A stretch of 64,000 bases of DNA from Schauerella fraxinea (GTDB lineage: Bacteria; Pseudomonadota; Gammaproteobacteria; Burkholderiales; Burkholderiaceae_B): positions 620,001 through 684,000 of the forward strand of contig JAVDKL010000002.1 in NCBI GenBank assembly GCA_030849965.1. The letters run 5' to 3'. The notes below the pieces were generated by a model. That model had not been told where the DNA came from. It searched no databases and saw only the letters and a program-made list of their open reading frames with translations. Positions 18,651 to 27,380 of the stretch are shown piece after piece (position 1 is the first letter of the stretch; each line of letters starts with the position of its first letter). Both the position numbers and the translations under genes were made by a program.

Positions 18651-19322
18651 TCATATCTGCCCCAGCTCGGCCATCGAGATCGCTTGCCCCGATGCCACGA
18701 TCAAATGATCCACCAGCCGGATGTCCACCAGCGCCAGCGCGTCGCGCAAATGCCGGGTAAACGCTCGATCGGCCTGGCTGGCCTGCGCGGCGCCCGAGGG
18801 GTGGTTATGCGCGATGATCAATGCGCCCGCGTGGTGACTGAGGGCGTCCCGCACCACTTCTCGCGGGTACACGCAGGCCTGCCCCAGGGTGCCGCGGGCC
18901 AGCTCCCGGCAGGCGATCAGCCGCAATTGCATGTCCAGATAGAGCGCGATGCAGTGCTCGACCGAGCGATGGCCGAGGATCGTCATGCAGTAGTCTTTGA
19001 CGCGTTGCGGGTGATCGAAGGCATCCGGGCGCACCAGATCTTCCTCCAGCGTGCGCCGGGCGAGCTCCAGCACGGCCAGCAGTTGACAGCCTTTGGCCTG
19101 GCCGATGCCGTGGGTGGCGATGAGATCGTCCGGCGACGCCCCGAACAGCCCGCGCAGGCTGCCGAAACGCTCCAGCAGCACGCGGCCGAGCTGCACGGCA
19201 TCGCAGCCGGGTTGGCCCGTGCGCAGCACGACGGCCAGTAATTCGGGGTCGGTCAGGACGCCGGCGCCGTGGCGAATCAGCCGTTCGCGAGGGCGTTCTC
19301 CAGAAGGGGGATGGGTAAGCAT
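18651..19322 (-). CDS. radC: RadC-family JAB/MPN domain protein
   Basis: The 223-residue protein has an N-terminal helix-hairpin-helix region (LIATHGIGQAKGCQLLAVLE) and a C-terminal JAMM metal site, HNHPSG at residues 172-177 with D185. Despite the name, a role in DNA repair is unproven; the family may be a nuclease or peptidase. It is divergent from the fkpB gene. Confidence 0.93.
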   Translation of the reverse strand: MLTHPPSGERPRERLIRHGAGVLTDPELLAVVLRTGQPGCDAVQLGRVLLERFGSLRGLFGASPDDLIATHGIGQAKGCQLLAVLELARRTLEEDLVRPDAFDHPQRVKDYCMTILGHRSVEHCIALYLDMQLRLIACRELARGTLGQACVYPREVVRDALSHHAGALIIAHNHPSGAAQASQADRAFTRHLRDALALVDIRLVDHLIVASGQAISMAELGQI

Positions 19323-19373
19323 GGACTAAGGCCTTAAAATAGCGTTTTTAGCTAGTCTCTACGGTGACACCTC

Positions 19374-19850
19374 GTGAGTGCCCCTACTGAAGCCGCGAAC
19401 GTTTTAGTCCGTCCGGATTCCTACCTGACGCTGCATTACCGGATCACATTGGATTCGGGTCCCGCCGCTGGATCGGTGTTTACCGATACCTTTGACGGCC
19501 GGCCCGGCACGCTGCAAATGGGCAGCGGCCAATGGGCGCCCGGCATGGAGGCTGCCCTGGTGGGCCAAGCCGAAGGCAGCCGCGCCACCCTCAACCTGAC
19601 GCCGGCCGAGGCCTACGGCGATCGCAATCCCGAGCTGCTGCAAAACGTCAGCCGCCGCATGCTGGCCGAACACGCCGGTGCGGACGCGACCTTCGAGCCG
19701 GGCGATCTGGTCGAATTCACCGCGCCCAACGGTGGACGCTACTCGGGCGTGCTCAAGTCGTGGGACGGTGATGCCGCCCTGTTCGACTTCAATCATCCGC
19801 TGGCCGGCACCGCGCTGCGCGTGGATGTCGCCATTCTTGGAGTGTTGTGA
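19374..19850 (+). CDS. fkpB: FKBP-type peptidyl-prolyl isomerase (SlpA/FkpB)
   Basis: Cytoplasmic proline isomerase of the SlyD-like branch. The 158-residue protein has the FKBP core split by an insert-in-flap domain: [46 protein letters not shown], and the flap around residues 75-130. The start is a GTG at 19374. It overlaps ispH by one base (TGATG), the same pairing seen in E. coli (fkpB-ispH). Confidence 0.92.
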   Translation: MSAPTEAANVLVRPDSYLTLHYRITLDSGPAAGSVFTDTFDGRPGTLQMGSGQWAPGMEAALVGQAEGSRATLNLTPAEAYGDRNPELLQNVSRRMLAEHAGADATFEPGDLVEFTAPNGGRYSGVLKSWDGDAALFDFNHPLAGTALRVDVAILGVL

Positions 19851-20830
19851 TGACCCAACGCCAGTCCGCCGAAGGCGCTGAAGTGCTGCTCGCGCAACCG
19901 CGCGGTTTTTGCGCGGGCGTGGATCGGGCGATCGATATCGTCGAGCGCGCGCTCGAACTGCACGGCGCGCCGATCTACGTGCGTCATGAAATCGTCCACA
20001 ACCGGTATGTGGTCGAGGATTTGCGCAACAAGGGCGCCATCTTCATCGACGAACTCGACGAAGCGCCCAAGGGCGCCATCGTTGTGTTCTCGGCGCATGG
20101 TGTGTCCAAACTCGTGCGCAGCGACGCCGAGGCGCGCGGCCTGCGCGTATTCGATGCCACGTGTCCGCTGGTCACCAAGGTGCACATCGAAGTCGCCCGC
20201 ATGCGGGCGGCCGGCCGCGAAATCATCATGATCGGCCACAAGGGCCATCCTGAAGTCGAAGGCACGCTCGGTCAGGCCGAAGGCGGCGGCATCTATCTGG
20301 TTGAAACGGTGGCCGACGTCGAGGCCCTGGAAGTCAATACGCCCGACAATCTCGCCTTCGTCACGCAGACCACGTTGTCGGTCGACGATGCGCGCGATGT
20401 GTCGGATGCGCTCAAGCGGCGGTTTCCCACGATTGCGGAGCCGAAGAAAAGCGACATCTGTTATGCCACGCAGAACCGGCAGGACGCCGTCAAGGTATTG
20501 GCGCCGGAATGCGATCTGGTGTTGGTGGTGGGGAGCGTCAACAGTTCCAACTCCAACCGGCTGCGCGAAGTGGCCGAACGCAAAGGCACCGCGTCGTATC
20601 TGATCGATGGCGCCGATTCGATCAAGCCCGAGTGGCTCGAAGGCCGTCAGCGTATCGGCATTTCGGCAGGCGCCTCGGCACCCGAAATCCTGGTCGATCA
20701 GGTGATCCAGCGGCTGCGAGATCTGGGGGCGGTATCGGTGCGCAAGATGCCCGGACTGGAAGAGAACGTCGTGTTTCCGTTGCCCAAGGAACTGTCGCGC
20801 AAAACGGTCAGCATCGAGTCGCTGGAATAA
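19850..20830 (+). CDS. ispH: 4-hydroxy-3-methylbut-2-enyl diphosphate reductase
   Basis: Last enzyme of the MEP isoprenoid pathway, making IPP and DMAPP with a 4Fe-4S cluster. The 326-residue product has the three cluster cysteines C21 ([11 protein letters not shown]), C105 ([10 protein letters not shown]) and C204 ([11 protein letters not shown]), and the catalytic Glu in [11 protein letters not shown]. The ATG at 19850 shares its A with the stop codon of fkpB, so the two are coupled; a GTG one codon earlier is possible. Confidence 0.97.
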   Translation: MTQRQSAEGAEVLLAQPRGFCAGVDRAIDIVERALELHGAPIYVRHEIVHNRYVVEDLRNKGAIFIDELDEAPKGAIVVFSAHGVSKLVRSDAEARGLRVFDATCPLVTKVHIEVARMRAAGREIIMIGHKGHPEVEGTLGQAEGGGIYLVETVADVEALEVNTPDNLAFVTQTTLSVDDARDVSDALKRRFPTIAEPKKSDICYATQNRQDAVKVLAPECDLVLVVGSVNSSNSNRLREVAERKGTASYLIDGADSIKPEWLEGRQRIGISAGASAPEILVDQVIQRLRDLGAVSVRKMPGLEENVVFPLPKELSRKTVSIESLE

Positions 20831-20924
20831 AAAAAGGGCGGATGCTACCGCTCGACGCATGGTGCTCGCGGCTCGATTGACGTGCGCGCCGTGCGCGTCA
20901 CTACAATAGGAGGAGACCCGTTTC

Positions 20925-21569
20925 ATGCAGCTCTATAGTTATTTTCGTAGCTCGGCCGCTTATCGCGTGCGCATTGCGCTCAATATGAAAGGCTTGCCGT
21001 ACGACTACCTGCCCGTGCACTTGCTCAAGGATGGCGGGCAGCAACGCGGCGAGTCGTACGTCAATCTCAATCCGCAGGGGCTCGTGCCCACATTCGTGGA
21101 CGATGGGCTGATCATCGGCCAGTCGCTGGCCACGATCGAGTATCTGGACGAAACCCATCCCGAGCCGGCCTTGCTGCCGGGGTCGCCTGAGGATCGCGCG
21201 CGCATTCGCGACCTCGCGCTCATGGTGGCGTGCGATATCCATCCCATCAACAACCTGCGCATTCTCAAGTATCTGAAGCACACGCTGCAGGTTGACGATG
21301 AGGCGAAAGACGCCTGGTACCGGCATTGGACCGAAGAGGGCTTGCGTGCGCTTGAGTCGCGCGTGGCACACGATCGCGGTACCGGTACATATTGCCATGG
21401 CGACGTGCCCACGTTGGCCGACATCTGCCTGGTGCCCCAAATGGCCAACGCACGCCGTTTCAATTGCGACCTGAGCGGGATGCCGACGCTGGTGCGTATC
21501 GACGAATCGTGCCGCGCACTGCCCGCGTTCGAGAAAGCCGCACCGCAGAATCAGCCGGATGCTGAATAA
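20925..21569 (+). CDS. maiA: maleylacetoacetate isomerase / zeta-class glutathione S-transferase
   Basis: Glutathione-dependent cis-trans isomerase used in tyrosine and aromatic acid breakdown. The 214-residue protein has the zeta-class motif YFRSSAAYRVRIALNMKGL at residues 5-23, QSLATIEYLDETHP in the thioredoxin-like domain, and the C-terminal helical domain with DVPTLADICLVPQM. The more usual SSCS is SSAA here. The last residues (NQPDAE) are encoded by a tandem repeat that spans the stop. GGAGGAGA is at 20910-20917. Confidence 0.9.
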   Translation: MQLYSYFRSSAAYRVRIALNMKGLPYDYLPVHLLKDGGQQRGESYVNLNPQGLVPTFVDDGLIIGQSLATIEYLDETHPEPALLPGSPEDRARIRDLALMVACDIHPINNLRILKYLKHTLQVDDEAKDAWYRHWTEEGLRALESRVAHDRGTGTYCHGDVPTLADICLVPQMANARRFNCDLSGMPTLVRIDESCRALPAFEKAAPQNQPDAE

Positions 21570-21615
21570 TGCGGACGCAGGATCAGCCGGATGCTGATTA
21601 AGTCGGTCGCCGATT
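21544..21615 (+). repeat. 32-bp tandem repeat across the maiA stop codon
   Basis: CGCAG(A/G)ATCAGCCGGATGC begins at 21544 and again at 21576, a 32-base step, each followed by TGA(A/T)TAA. A weaker third remnant ends in CCGATTAAG (21610-21618). The maiA TAA (21567-21569) lies in the first copy, so the repeat encodes the C-terminus. Confidence 0.78.
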
Positions 21616-21679
21616 AAGCAACGGCGTGAGCATCCGAGCGTTCGACATACGGCAGCCGGACCCTCGCCATCGGCCGCTC

Positions 21680-21769
21680 AGCAGAAAAAACGCTCACCCT
21701 AAATGTTCCCCGTCGTGTCGGATCTCGATCCGATCTTCGGGGCGCCTTATCCAGGGTGAGCGTTCTGCT
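21680..21769. terminator. nested 90-bp hairpin between convergent maiA and Bug gene
   Basis: Outer arms AGCAG-A6-CGCTCACCCT (21680-21700) and AGGGTGAGCGTTCTGCT (21753-21769) are complementary over 17 pairs with a four-A bulge. Inside lie CCCCG/CGGGG and CGGATC/GATCCG pairs. It may act as a two-way terminator or a processed RNA structure; the long internal region is unusual for a simple terminator. Confidence 0.65.
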
Positions 21770-21795
21770 CTGGCGCGGGCCTCGCGCATGCGTCC

Positions 21796-22779
21796 TCAGT
21801 TTGCCATCAGACCCAACTGTTCGATCAGCACCTTATCTTTCAAGAACGTGGCTTCAGCCCACTGCTTGTACTCTTCGCTGCCCTTGTAGGCCGGCTCTTG
21901 ATTCAGCTGCTTCATGACTTCCATGCTGGCCGGATCGAAAAGCGCTTTCTTGAACGCGTCGTGGAGCACTTTGACCACGGCCGGATCCATGCCTTTGGGG
22001 CCTGCCAAACCGTACGGCGATACCGAGACGACCTTGTAGCCCAGTTCCTTCGCTGTGGGCACATCGGGCCAGCGCGTCGTGCGTTGTTCGCCGAACGTCA
22101 CCAGCAGCCGCATCTTGCCCGCATCCACGAACTGATCCCAGCCGGTGGCATCGCTCTGCGCCATCACATGGCCGCCCAACAGCGCCTGCTGCATATCGGC
22201 ATTGCCGCGATACGGCACGTGATTGAGTTTCACGCCCGCATTGATCGCGATTTCTTCAATCAGCAGATGGGGCGATGAGCCCACACCAGTGGAGCCGTAG
22301 TCGATTTTGCCCGGCGACTGGCGTGCGGCTTCGATGTACTCGTTGAAGGTTTTGTAGGGTGAATCGGCGCGTACCGTGAAGCCGAAGGTATAGCCAGACA
22401 ATCCCAGGATGAACGTGAAGTCATCGATGGGATGCCAGTTGGTTTTCTGCATGTACGGCATGCGTAACATGCCCAGCGGATACAGGCTTACCGTGTAGCC
22501 ATCGGGCCGCGCCGTTTTCGCCATCGTGGCCGGGCCCAGCGTGCCGCCGGCCCCAGGGCGGTTTTCGACCACGACCGGCTGGCCGAGATACTTCGATGCA
22601 TCCTGCGCCACGATGCGCAGATGCCGGTCGGTGGAGCCGCCGGCGGGGAAGGGCACGATCAGCGTGACCGGCTTGCTGGGAAACGCGGCTTCGGCGTGTG
22701 CAGCCGACGGTAGCGCGGCGCTGAACACGGCGGCCAGGCTCAAGCCTAGACAAGCGCGGCGGGAAATGGAACGGGGCAT
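21796..22779 (-). CDS. tripartite tricarboxylate transporter substrate-binding (Bug) protein
   Basis: Periplasmic solute receptor of the TctC/Bug family. The 327-residue precursor has a signal peptide (residues 1-29, hydrophobic core LGLSLAAVFSAALPSAAHA) and the family blocks FPSKPVTLIVPFPAGGSTD, VVVENRPGAGGTLG and the C-terminal GPKGMDPAVVKVLHDAFKKA. No membrane subunits (TctA/TctB) are nearby, so it is either an orphan receptor sharing a distant permease or a sensor. As the last gene of the acyl-CoA operon it may bind the acid that the pathway degrades. Confidence 0.92.
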   Translation of the reverse strand: MPRSISRRACLGLSLAAVFSAALPSAAHAEAAFPSKPVTLIVPFPAGGSTDRHLRIVAQDASKYLGQPVVVENRPGAGGTLGPATMAKTARPDGYTVSLYPLGMLRMPYMQKTNWHPIDDFTFILGLSGYTFGFTVRADSPYKTFNEYIEAARQSPGKIDYGSTGVGSSPHLLIEEIAINAGVKLNHVPYRGNADMQQALLGGHVMAQSDATGWDQFVDAGKMRLLVTFGEQRTTRWPDVPTAKELGYKVVSVSPYGLAGPKGMDPAVVKVLHDAFKKALFDPASMEVMKQLNQEPAYKGSEEYKQWAEATFLKDKVLIEQLGLMAN

Positions 22780-22854
22780 GGATGTCTCCTTCGGTGTCTT
22801 TATTTTTGTGTGTGTCGGTTGTGATGCTTGCGTACTCTTTTCGGCACGTGTTAA

Positions 22855-22908
22855 GTCACTCGGTCAATGAGTCAGTCACCTGGGCAATGTCACCTCGCTC
22901 AATGTCAC
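22855..22908 (-). repeat. degenerate 14-20 bp tandem repeat at the 3' end of the CoA ligase gene
   Basis: On the plus strand GTCAC recurs at 22855, 22875, 22889 and 22904, mostly followed by a spacer ending TCAAT. Read on the minus strand the units are GTGACATTG(A/C)-like. They encode the repeated VTLSEVTLP tail of the ligase, contain its TGA (22876-22878) and continue downstream. Confidence 0.65.
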
Positions 22909-24837
22909 TTTCACAGGCAAACGATCCAGGCTGTCCTTGATCTGCGCTTTCAGTGCGCTGGGCAACTCGTTGGCGATTTCCAGTCCCACGTCGGGCTGGG
23001 CATCGGGCAGCACGCGGAAAGCATCCGTGGCGACCATCTTCAAGCCTGCCTGATCGATGGCTTGCTGCGCCAGCGTGGCAACCGTGTGGGCTGTGGCCAA
23101 GCGCCGCAGATCGGGCTTATAGATTTTGCCCACATTGGTCATCGGCATCTCATCGATCACGATCACGCGTTTAGGCCGCGCGGGCGCTTCGTCAACGCGC
23201 TGGGCCACATGGGCCAGCAAGGCCTCTTCGGTTACCTGCGCGTCGTCCATGAGCGTGACGAAAGCCATGGGCAATTCGCCGGCGTAGGCATCCGGCGCAC
23301 CCACGGCCGCGCACATGCGGATCGCCGGGTGTGAGGCGAGGGCGTCTTCGATCGTTTTGGGATCGATGTTGTGGCCGCCGCGAATGATCAGATCCTTGGC
23401 ACGGCCTTGCAGATTCAAGCGGCCTTCGGCATCCAGAAAACCGACGTCGCCCGTGATCAGCCAACCGTCATCGGTAAAGGCGCGCTGTGTGTCGTCGGGA
23501 TCCATGAAGCCGGCAAACACATTGGGCGATTTGAACAGCACCATGCCCGGTTGGCCCGGCGGCAGGTCGCGGGCGGGTTGGCCGCCGGCCACATCGAGTT
23601 CGACGATGCGCATCCGTGCATAGGGCAGCGGGAAACCGACGCAATTGACCGGGCCGATCACGTTGGGCGGCGTAATCGAGGAAATTCCCGCCATTTCCGT
23701 CATGCCCAGGCTTTCGTGCACGTGCAAGCCGAACAACCGCTCGAAGCGCGCCGCGAGCTCGGCCGGCAGTGGCGCTGCACCCGTGCGGCAATAGCGCAAT
23801 GAGGAGATATCGGCATCGTCCAGCGGTACTTCGGCCAATGCGGCAAGCACCGTGGGCACGCCCATCAGCGTGGTCGCGCGATACTTCTCGACGAGCCGCC
23901 AGTAGTTGCGCACCACGTCGCGATTGCGCAAGAGGGCGGGTGTGGGAATGACGATATTGGCGCCTGCCGAGAGCGATGCAAGCGACGCCGGCAATACGCC
24001 CGCCACGTGAAAGAGCGGGTAGCCGTTGATCACCGTGTCGCCAGGCCCGGCGCCTTGCAACTGCACTGCGGCCCAGGCGGTAAACACCTGATTGGCGTGC
24101 GTATGAATGGCAAGCTTGGGCGCGCCTGTGGTGCCGCCGGTATGAAAGTACGCAGCGATATCGTCGGGCGCGATGACACGACCGCTGATCAACGCATCGT
24201 CAGGCTGCTCGAGGCGGGCGAGGTCGAAATTCAGCGTGTAGGCGGGCAGGGTAGGCCGGGCGTCGATCGGCTCGTCGTGCGGCGCCACGCGCAGCACCCA
24301 CTGCAACGTGGGCACGAGCGCGCGCAGGCGCTGCGCCTTGCTCCAGATGCCGGATTCGGCATCCGAGCCGTAAGCGATCAGAATGCGCGCCTGGGCAGTA
24401 TTCATCAGCGACGCCAGCTTCTCTTCGCTCAGCAGCGGGTTGAGCGGCTGCACGATGCCAACGGCTTGCGTGCCCCAATGCGCCAGGTGGTAATCCAGAC
24501 AGCCCGGCAGCATCGCCGCCACCGTGTCGCGCGTGCCGATGCCCAGCGTGTGCAACAGGTTGGCGGTTTGATGAATGCCGGCAAGCAATTCGCGATAGCT
24601 CCACCGCAGCGGTTCATCGGCGGGGTCGGCCGTGCGCATGAACGTCAGCGCCGTCTTGTCGCCAAACGCATGCGCGGCATTGCGAAACAGGGCATAGGTG
24701 CTGCGTGCGGTCACCGTTTCGGCCAGCGGGCGCGCTTCGAGCAGCCGCACATCCGCAGCTGTGCGCACGGGCAACAATGCTGCGAAGGGCGGATCGAAGG
24801 GGGCCGGCGTTGAGACGGCCTGGTCGGGCTTCATCAT
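22876..24837 (-). CDS. acyl-CoA synthetase (AMP-forming)
   Basis: Adenylate-forming enzyme that would activate a carboxylic acid to its CoA ester for the surrounding beta-oxidation genes. The roughly 653-residue protein has the AMP-binding loop FHTGGTTGAPKLAIHTH near residue 230, LGMTEMAGISS near 385 and GDVGFLDAEGRLNLQGRAKD near 465 with RGGHNIDPKTIEDAL. Start: GGAGG precedes ATGATG at 24837/24834; an ATG at 24846 overlaps that site. The gene begins about a dozen bases after the upstream dehydrogenase stop. The C-terminus runs into a tandem repeat. Substrate is inferred to be a medium-chain mono- or dicarboxylate. Confidence 0.88.
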   Translation of the reverse strand: MMKPDQAVSTPAPFDPPFAALLPVRTAADVRLLEARPLAETVTARSTYALFRNAAHAFGDKTALTFMRTADPADEPLRWSYRELLAGIHQTANLLHTLGIGTRDTVAAMLPGCLDYHLAHWGTQAVGIVQPLNPLLSEEKLASLMNTAQARILIAYGSDAESGIWSKAQRLRALVPTLQWVLRVAPHDEPIDARPTLPAYTLNFDLARLEQPDDALISGRVIAPDDIAAYFHTGGTTGAPKLAIHTHANQVFTAWAAVQLQGAGPGDTVINGYPLFHVAGVLPASLASLSAGANIVIPTPALLRNRDVVRNYWRLVEKYRATTLMGVPTVLAALAEVPLDDADISSLRYCRTGAAPLPAELAARFERLFGLHVHESLGMTEMAGISSITPPNVIGPVNCVGFPLPYARMRIVELDVAGGQPARDLPPGQPGMVLFKSPNVFAGFMDPDDTQRAFTDDGWLITGDVGFLDAEGRLNLQGRAKDLIIRGGHNIDPKTIEDALASHPAIRMCAAVGAPDAYAGELPMAFVTLMDDAQVTEEALLAHVAQRVDEAPARPKRVIVIDEMPMTNVGKIYKPDLRRLATAHTVATLAQQAIDQAGLKMVATDAFRVLPDAQPDVGLEIANELPSALKAQIKDSLDRLPVKVTLSEVTLPR

Positions 24838-24850
24838 GGCCTCCATGGCA

Positions 24851-26047
24851 TCAATCCTGACCCAGCGCCACGTAGCGTTCGAGATGAAAATCCTCGTCGC
24901 CCAGTTGATGGTCGATCATCACCAAACGCTTGGCATAGTGCGCCAGCGGCAGTTCCCAGGTCATCCCGATGCCGCCATGCAATTGAATGCACTCCTCGGC
25001 CACCAGAATGCCCACGCGGCCGATCGTGTATTTGGCGGCCGAAAGGGCGCGCTCGCGTGTGCGACGGTCGTCGCCATCCAGCGCTGCTGCAGCATTGATG
25101 ACCGCCGAGCGCGCCTGTTCGATCTCGAGCAGCACATCCGCCATGCGGTGCTGCAGGGCCTGGAAGCTGCCGATGGGCATGCCGAACTGCTTGCGCGTGC
25201 GCAGGTATTCAAGTGTCGCGTCGCGGGCGGCGTCCATGGCGCCCACGGCTTCGGCGCACAAGGCGACGATGCCGCGGCCCACGGCATGTTCGATCGTGGC
25301 GTAGCCTTCATCCACGCGGCCGAGCAGGGCGCCGGCAGGTACGCGGACGTCGTTCAGCGTAAGTTCCGCTGCCCGGCCGCCGTCGATGAGCGCGAAGCCG
25401 CGCCGCTGCACGCCGGCCGTGTCCGCGGGGATCACGAACAAAGAGATGCCGTGTTCATCGTCGATGTCGCCCGACGTGCGTGCCGACACCACAAATACAT
25501 CGGCGCGTTCGCCTTGCGCGACCACCGCCTTGGCGCCGTCGATGATCCACTGCTCGCCTTCGCGGCGGGCTTGGGTCGCGACACGTGCCAGTTCATAGAA
25601 CGACTCGGGTTCGCCGTGCGCGAACGCGGCAATGCGCTCGCCCGAAACGATGTCGGCGAGGATCGCGTGATGATCGGATGTGCCCGGTGCCGTCGATGGC
25701 GATGCAGAAGACGCCGACGCAGATGATGCCGATGCGGCAGGGCGCGTGGCGTGCGCGATCGCGCTGCCCGCCATCAGTGCGCCCAGAAACGGCTCGACGG
25801 CCAGACCGCGCCCCAGGGCTTCGAATACCACGGAGATGTCGAAGCCGGCGCCGCCGAAGCCGCCATCGGTCTCGGTGAACAGCGCGCCGATCGCGCCCAG
25901 CTCAGCGTAGCGCGCCCAGTGTTCGCTGGAGAAACCTTCGGCCGAATGCGCGTGTTTATCGCGCACCGGAAAACTGTATTGATCGGCCACGAAACGCTGC
26001 AGCATGTCCGACAGCATGCGGCGGTCTTCGGTATGTTCGAAATTCAT
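24851..26047 (-). CDS. acyl-CoA dehydrogenase, small-subunit (PimD-like) type
   Basis: FAD enzyme of the acyl-CoA dehydrogenase family, resembling the small subunit of pimeloyl-CoA dehydrogenase. The 398-residue protein begins MNFEHTEDRRMLSDMLQRFV, typical of that branch, and has RVPAGALLGRVDEGYATIEH and the C-terminal LHGGIGMTWELPLAHYAKRL. Residues about 101-127 are an Ala/Ser-rich low-complexity insert encoded by GCx/TCx runs, probably a surface loop. It lies 10 bases after the large-subunit gene, supporting a heteromeric enzyme. Confidence 0.88.
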   Translation of the reverse strand: MNFEHTEDRRMLSDMLQRFVADQYSFPVRDKHAHSAEGFSSEHWARYAELGAIGALFTETDGGFGGAGFDISVVFEALGRGLAVEPFLGALMAGSAIAHATRPAASASSASASSASPSTAPGTSDHHAILADIVSGERIAAFAHGEPESFYELARVATQARREGEQWIIDGAKAVVAQGERADVFVVSARTSGDIDDEHGISLFVIPADTAGVQRRGFALIDGGRAAELTLNDVRVPAGALLGRVDEGYATIEHAVGRGIVALCAEAVGAMDAARDATLEYLRTRKQFGMPIGSFQALQHRMADVLLEIEQARSAVINAAAALDGDDRRTRERALSAAKYTIGRVGILVAEECIQLHGGIGMTWELPLAHYAKRLVMIDHQLGDEDFHLERYVALGQD

Positions 26048-26057
26048 GATGTTGCCC

Positions 26058-27371
26058 TCACAGTCCCAAGATCATCTTCGAGATGATGTTCTTCTGGATT
26101 TCATTGGAACCGCCGAAGATCGACAGCTTGCGATTGTTGAAGTACTGGGCGGCTGCGCTTTCCGCGCCCTCAGGTCCGATCCGCTCACTTGTGGCGGCAG
26201 CGGCGGTGCCGGTGGCGTCCGCATTGATGCCGGCTTCCAGCCCGCGCGATGGCACGTCGTCGCCGCCGTCTGCCAAGGCAAGTTCAGCCACGGCGCGTTC
26301 AACGGGTGCCGCGCTTTCGAGTTCGGCTTCGGCCACGAATGCCTGGGCGTATGGACCCATCGCGCGACGATTGAGTGCCGAGATCTCCTGGCGGATCTGC
26401 GTGCCGCGAATCTTGAGCATCGAACTTTCCGCGCCTGGCGCACCGCCACCGGCTGCGGCGGCAATCACGCGCAGATTGGTCGTGCGCATGTTCTCAAGCT
26501 CGATTTCCACACGGGCAACACGGGTGGCAAACGCCGGGTCGCGGTCGAGGGTGCGACCGTTTTTGCGCTGGCGTGCTGCCACGGCTTTCAGGCGATTGAG
26601 TGCGGCGGTCGATGGGCCCACGCCCGCGATATTGGTGCGTTCGTAGGTCAGCAGATACTTGGCGTACGTCCAGCCGCGGTTTTCCTCGCCCACCAGATTC
26701 TCGACCGGCACGCGCACATCCGAGAAGAACACTTCGTTCACTTCATGCGCGCCGTCCAGCGTGATGATGGGGCGCACTTCAACGCCGGGCGTGTTCATGT
26801 CGATCAGCAAGAAGCTGATGCCTTCCTGGCGACGGCCTTCGTTGGCGGTGCGCACCAGGCAGAAAATCATGTTGGCGTACTGGCCAAGCGTGGTCCACGT
26901 TTTTTGCCCGTTCACCACGTAATAATCGCCATCGCGCACAGCCTGTGTTTTTACCGCCGCCAGGTCCGATCCCGCGCCCGGTTCCGAGTAACCCTGGCAC
27001 CACCAATCCGAGCCGTCCAGAATGCGCGGCAACCAATAGCGCTTCTGCGCTTCGCTACCGTACTTGATCAGCACAGGGGCGAGCATGCTCAACCCGAACG
27101 GCACGAGGCGGGGGCCGCCGGCCAAGGCCGATTCGTTCTCGAAAATGAAACGCTCGACCGTGGTCCAGCCGGTGCCACCGTATTCTTCTGGCCAATGCGC
27201 GGCCAGCCAGCCCTGTTTATTCAGGATGGCATGCCACTCGGCCATATCGTCGCGCGTCAGCGGACGGCCGCCGTGCACCTTGCTTGAAATGCGCTCGGGT
27301 AATTGATCGCGCAAGAACGTGCGCACCTGCGTGCGAAACGCCTCTTCTTCCTGGCTAAACGTCAGATCCAT
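26058..27371 (-). CDS. acyl-CoA dehydrogenase, large-subunit (PimC-like) type
   Basis: Partner of the gene above in an alpha-beta acyl-CoA dehydrogenase. The 437-residue product starts MDLTFSQEEEAFRTQVRTFL, as in pimeloyl-CoA dehydrogenase large subunits. It carries the flavin/substrate block GYSEPGAGSDLAAVKTQA and the C-terminal FNNRKLSIFGGSNEIQKNII. Between residues about 350 and 405 there is an Ala/Gly-rich insert relative to the compact family, just before the C-terminal helix. It overlaps no neighbour; the thiolase stop lies nine bases upstream. Confidence 0.9.
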   Translation of the reverse strand: MDLTFSQEEEAFRTQVRTFLRDQLPERISSKVHGGRPLTRDDMAEWHAILNKQGWLAAHWPEEYGGTGWTTVERFIFENESALAGGPRLVPFGLSMLAPVLIKYGSEAQKRYWLPRILDGSDWWCQGYSEPGAGSDLAAVKTQAVRDGDYYVVNGQKTWTTLGQYANMIFCLVRTANEGRRQEGISFLLIDMNTPGVEVRPIITLDGAHEVNEVFFSDVRVPVENLVGEENRGWTYAKYLLTYERTNIAGVGPSTAALNRLKAVAARQRKNGRTLDRDPAFATRVARVEIELENMRTTNLRVIAAAAGGGAPGAESSMLKIRGTQIRQEISALNRRAMGPYAQAFVAEAELESAAPVERAVAELALADGGDDVPSRGLEAGINADATGTAAAATSERIGPEGAESAAAQYFNNRKLSIFGGSNEIQKNIISKMILGL

Positions 27372-27380
27372 GACAAGTCC

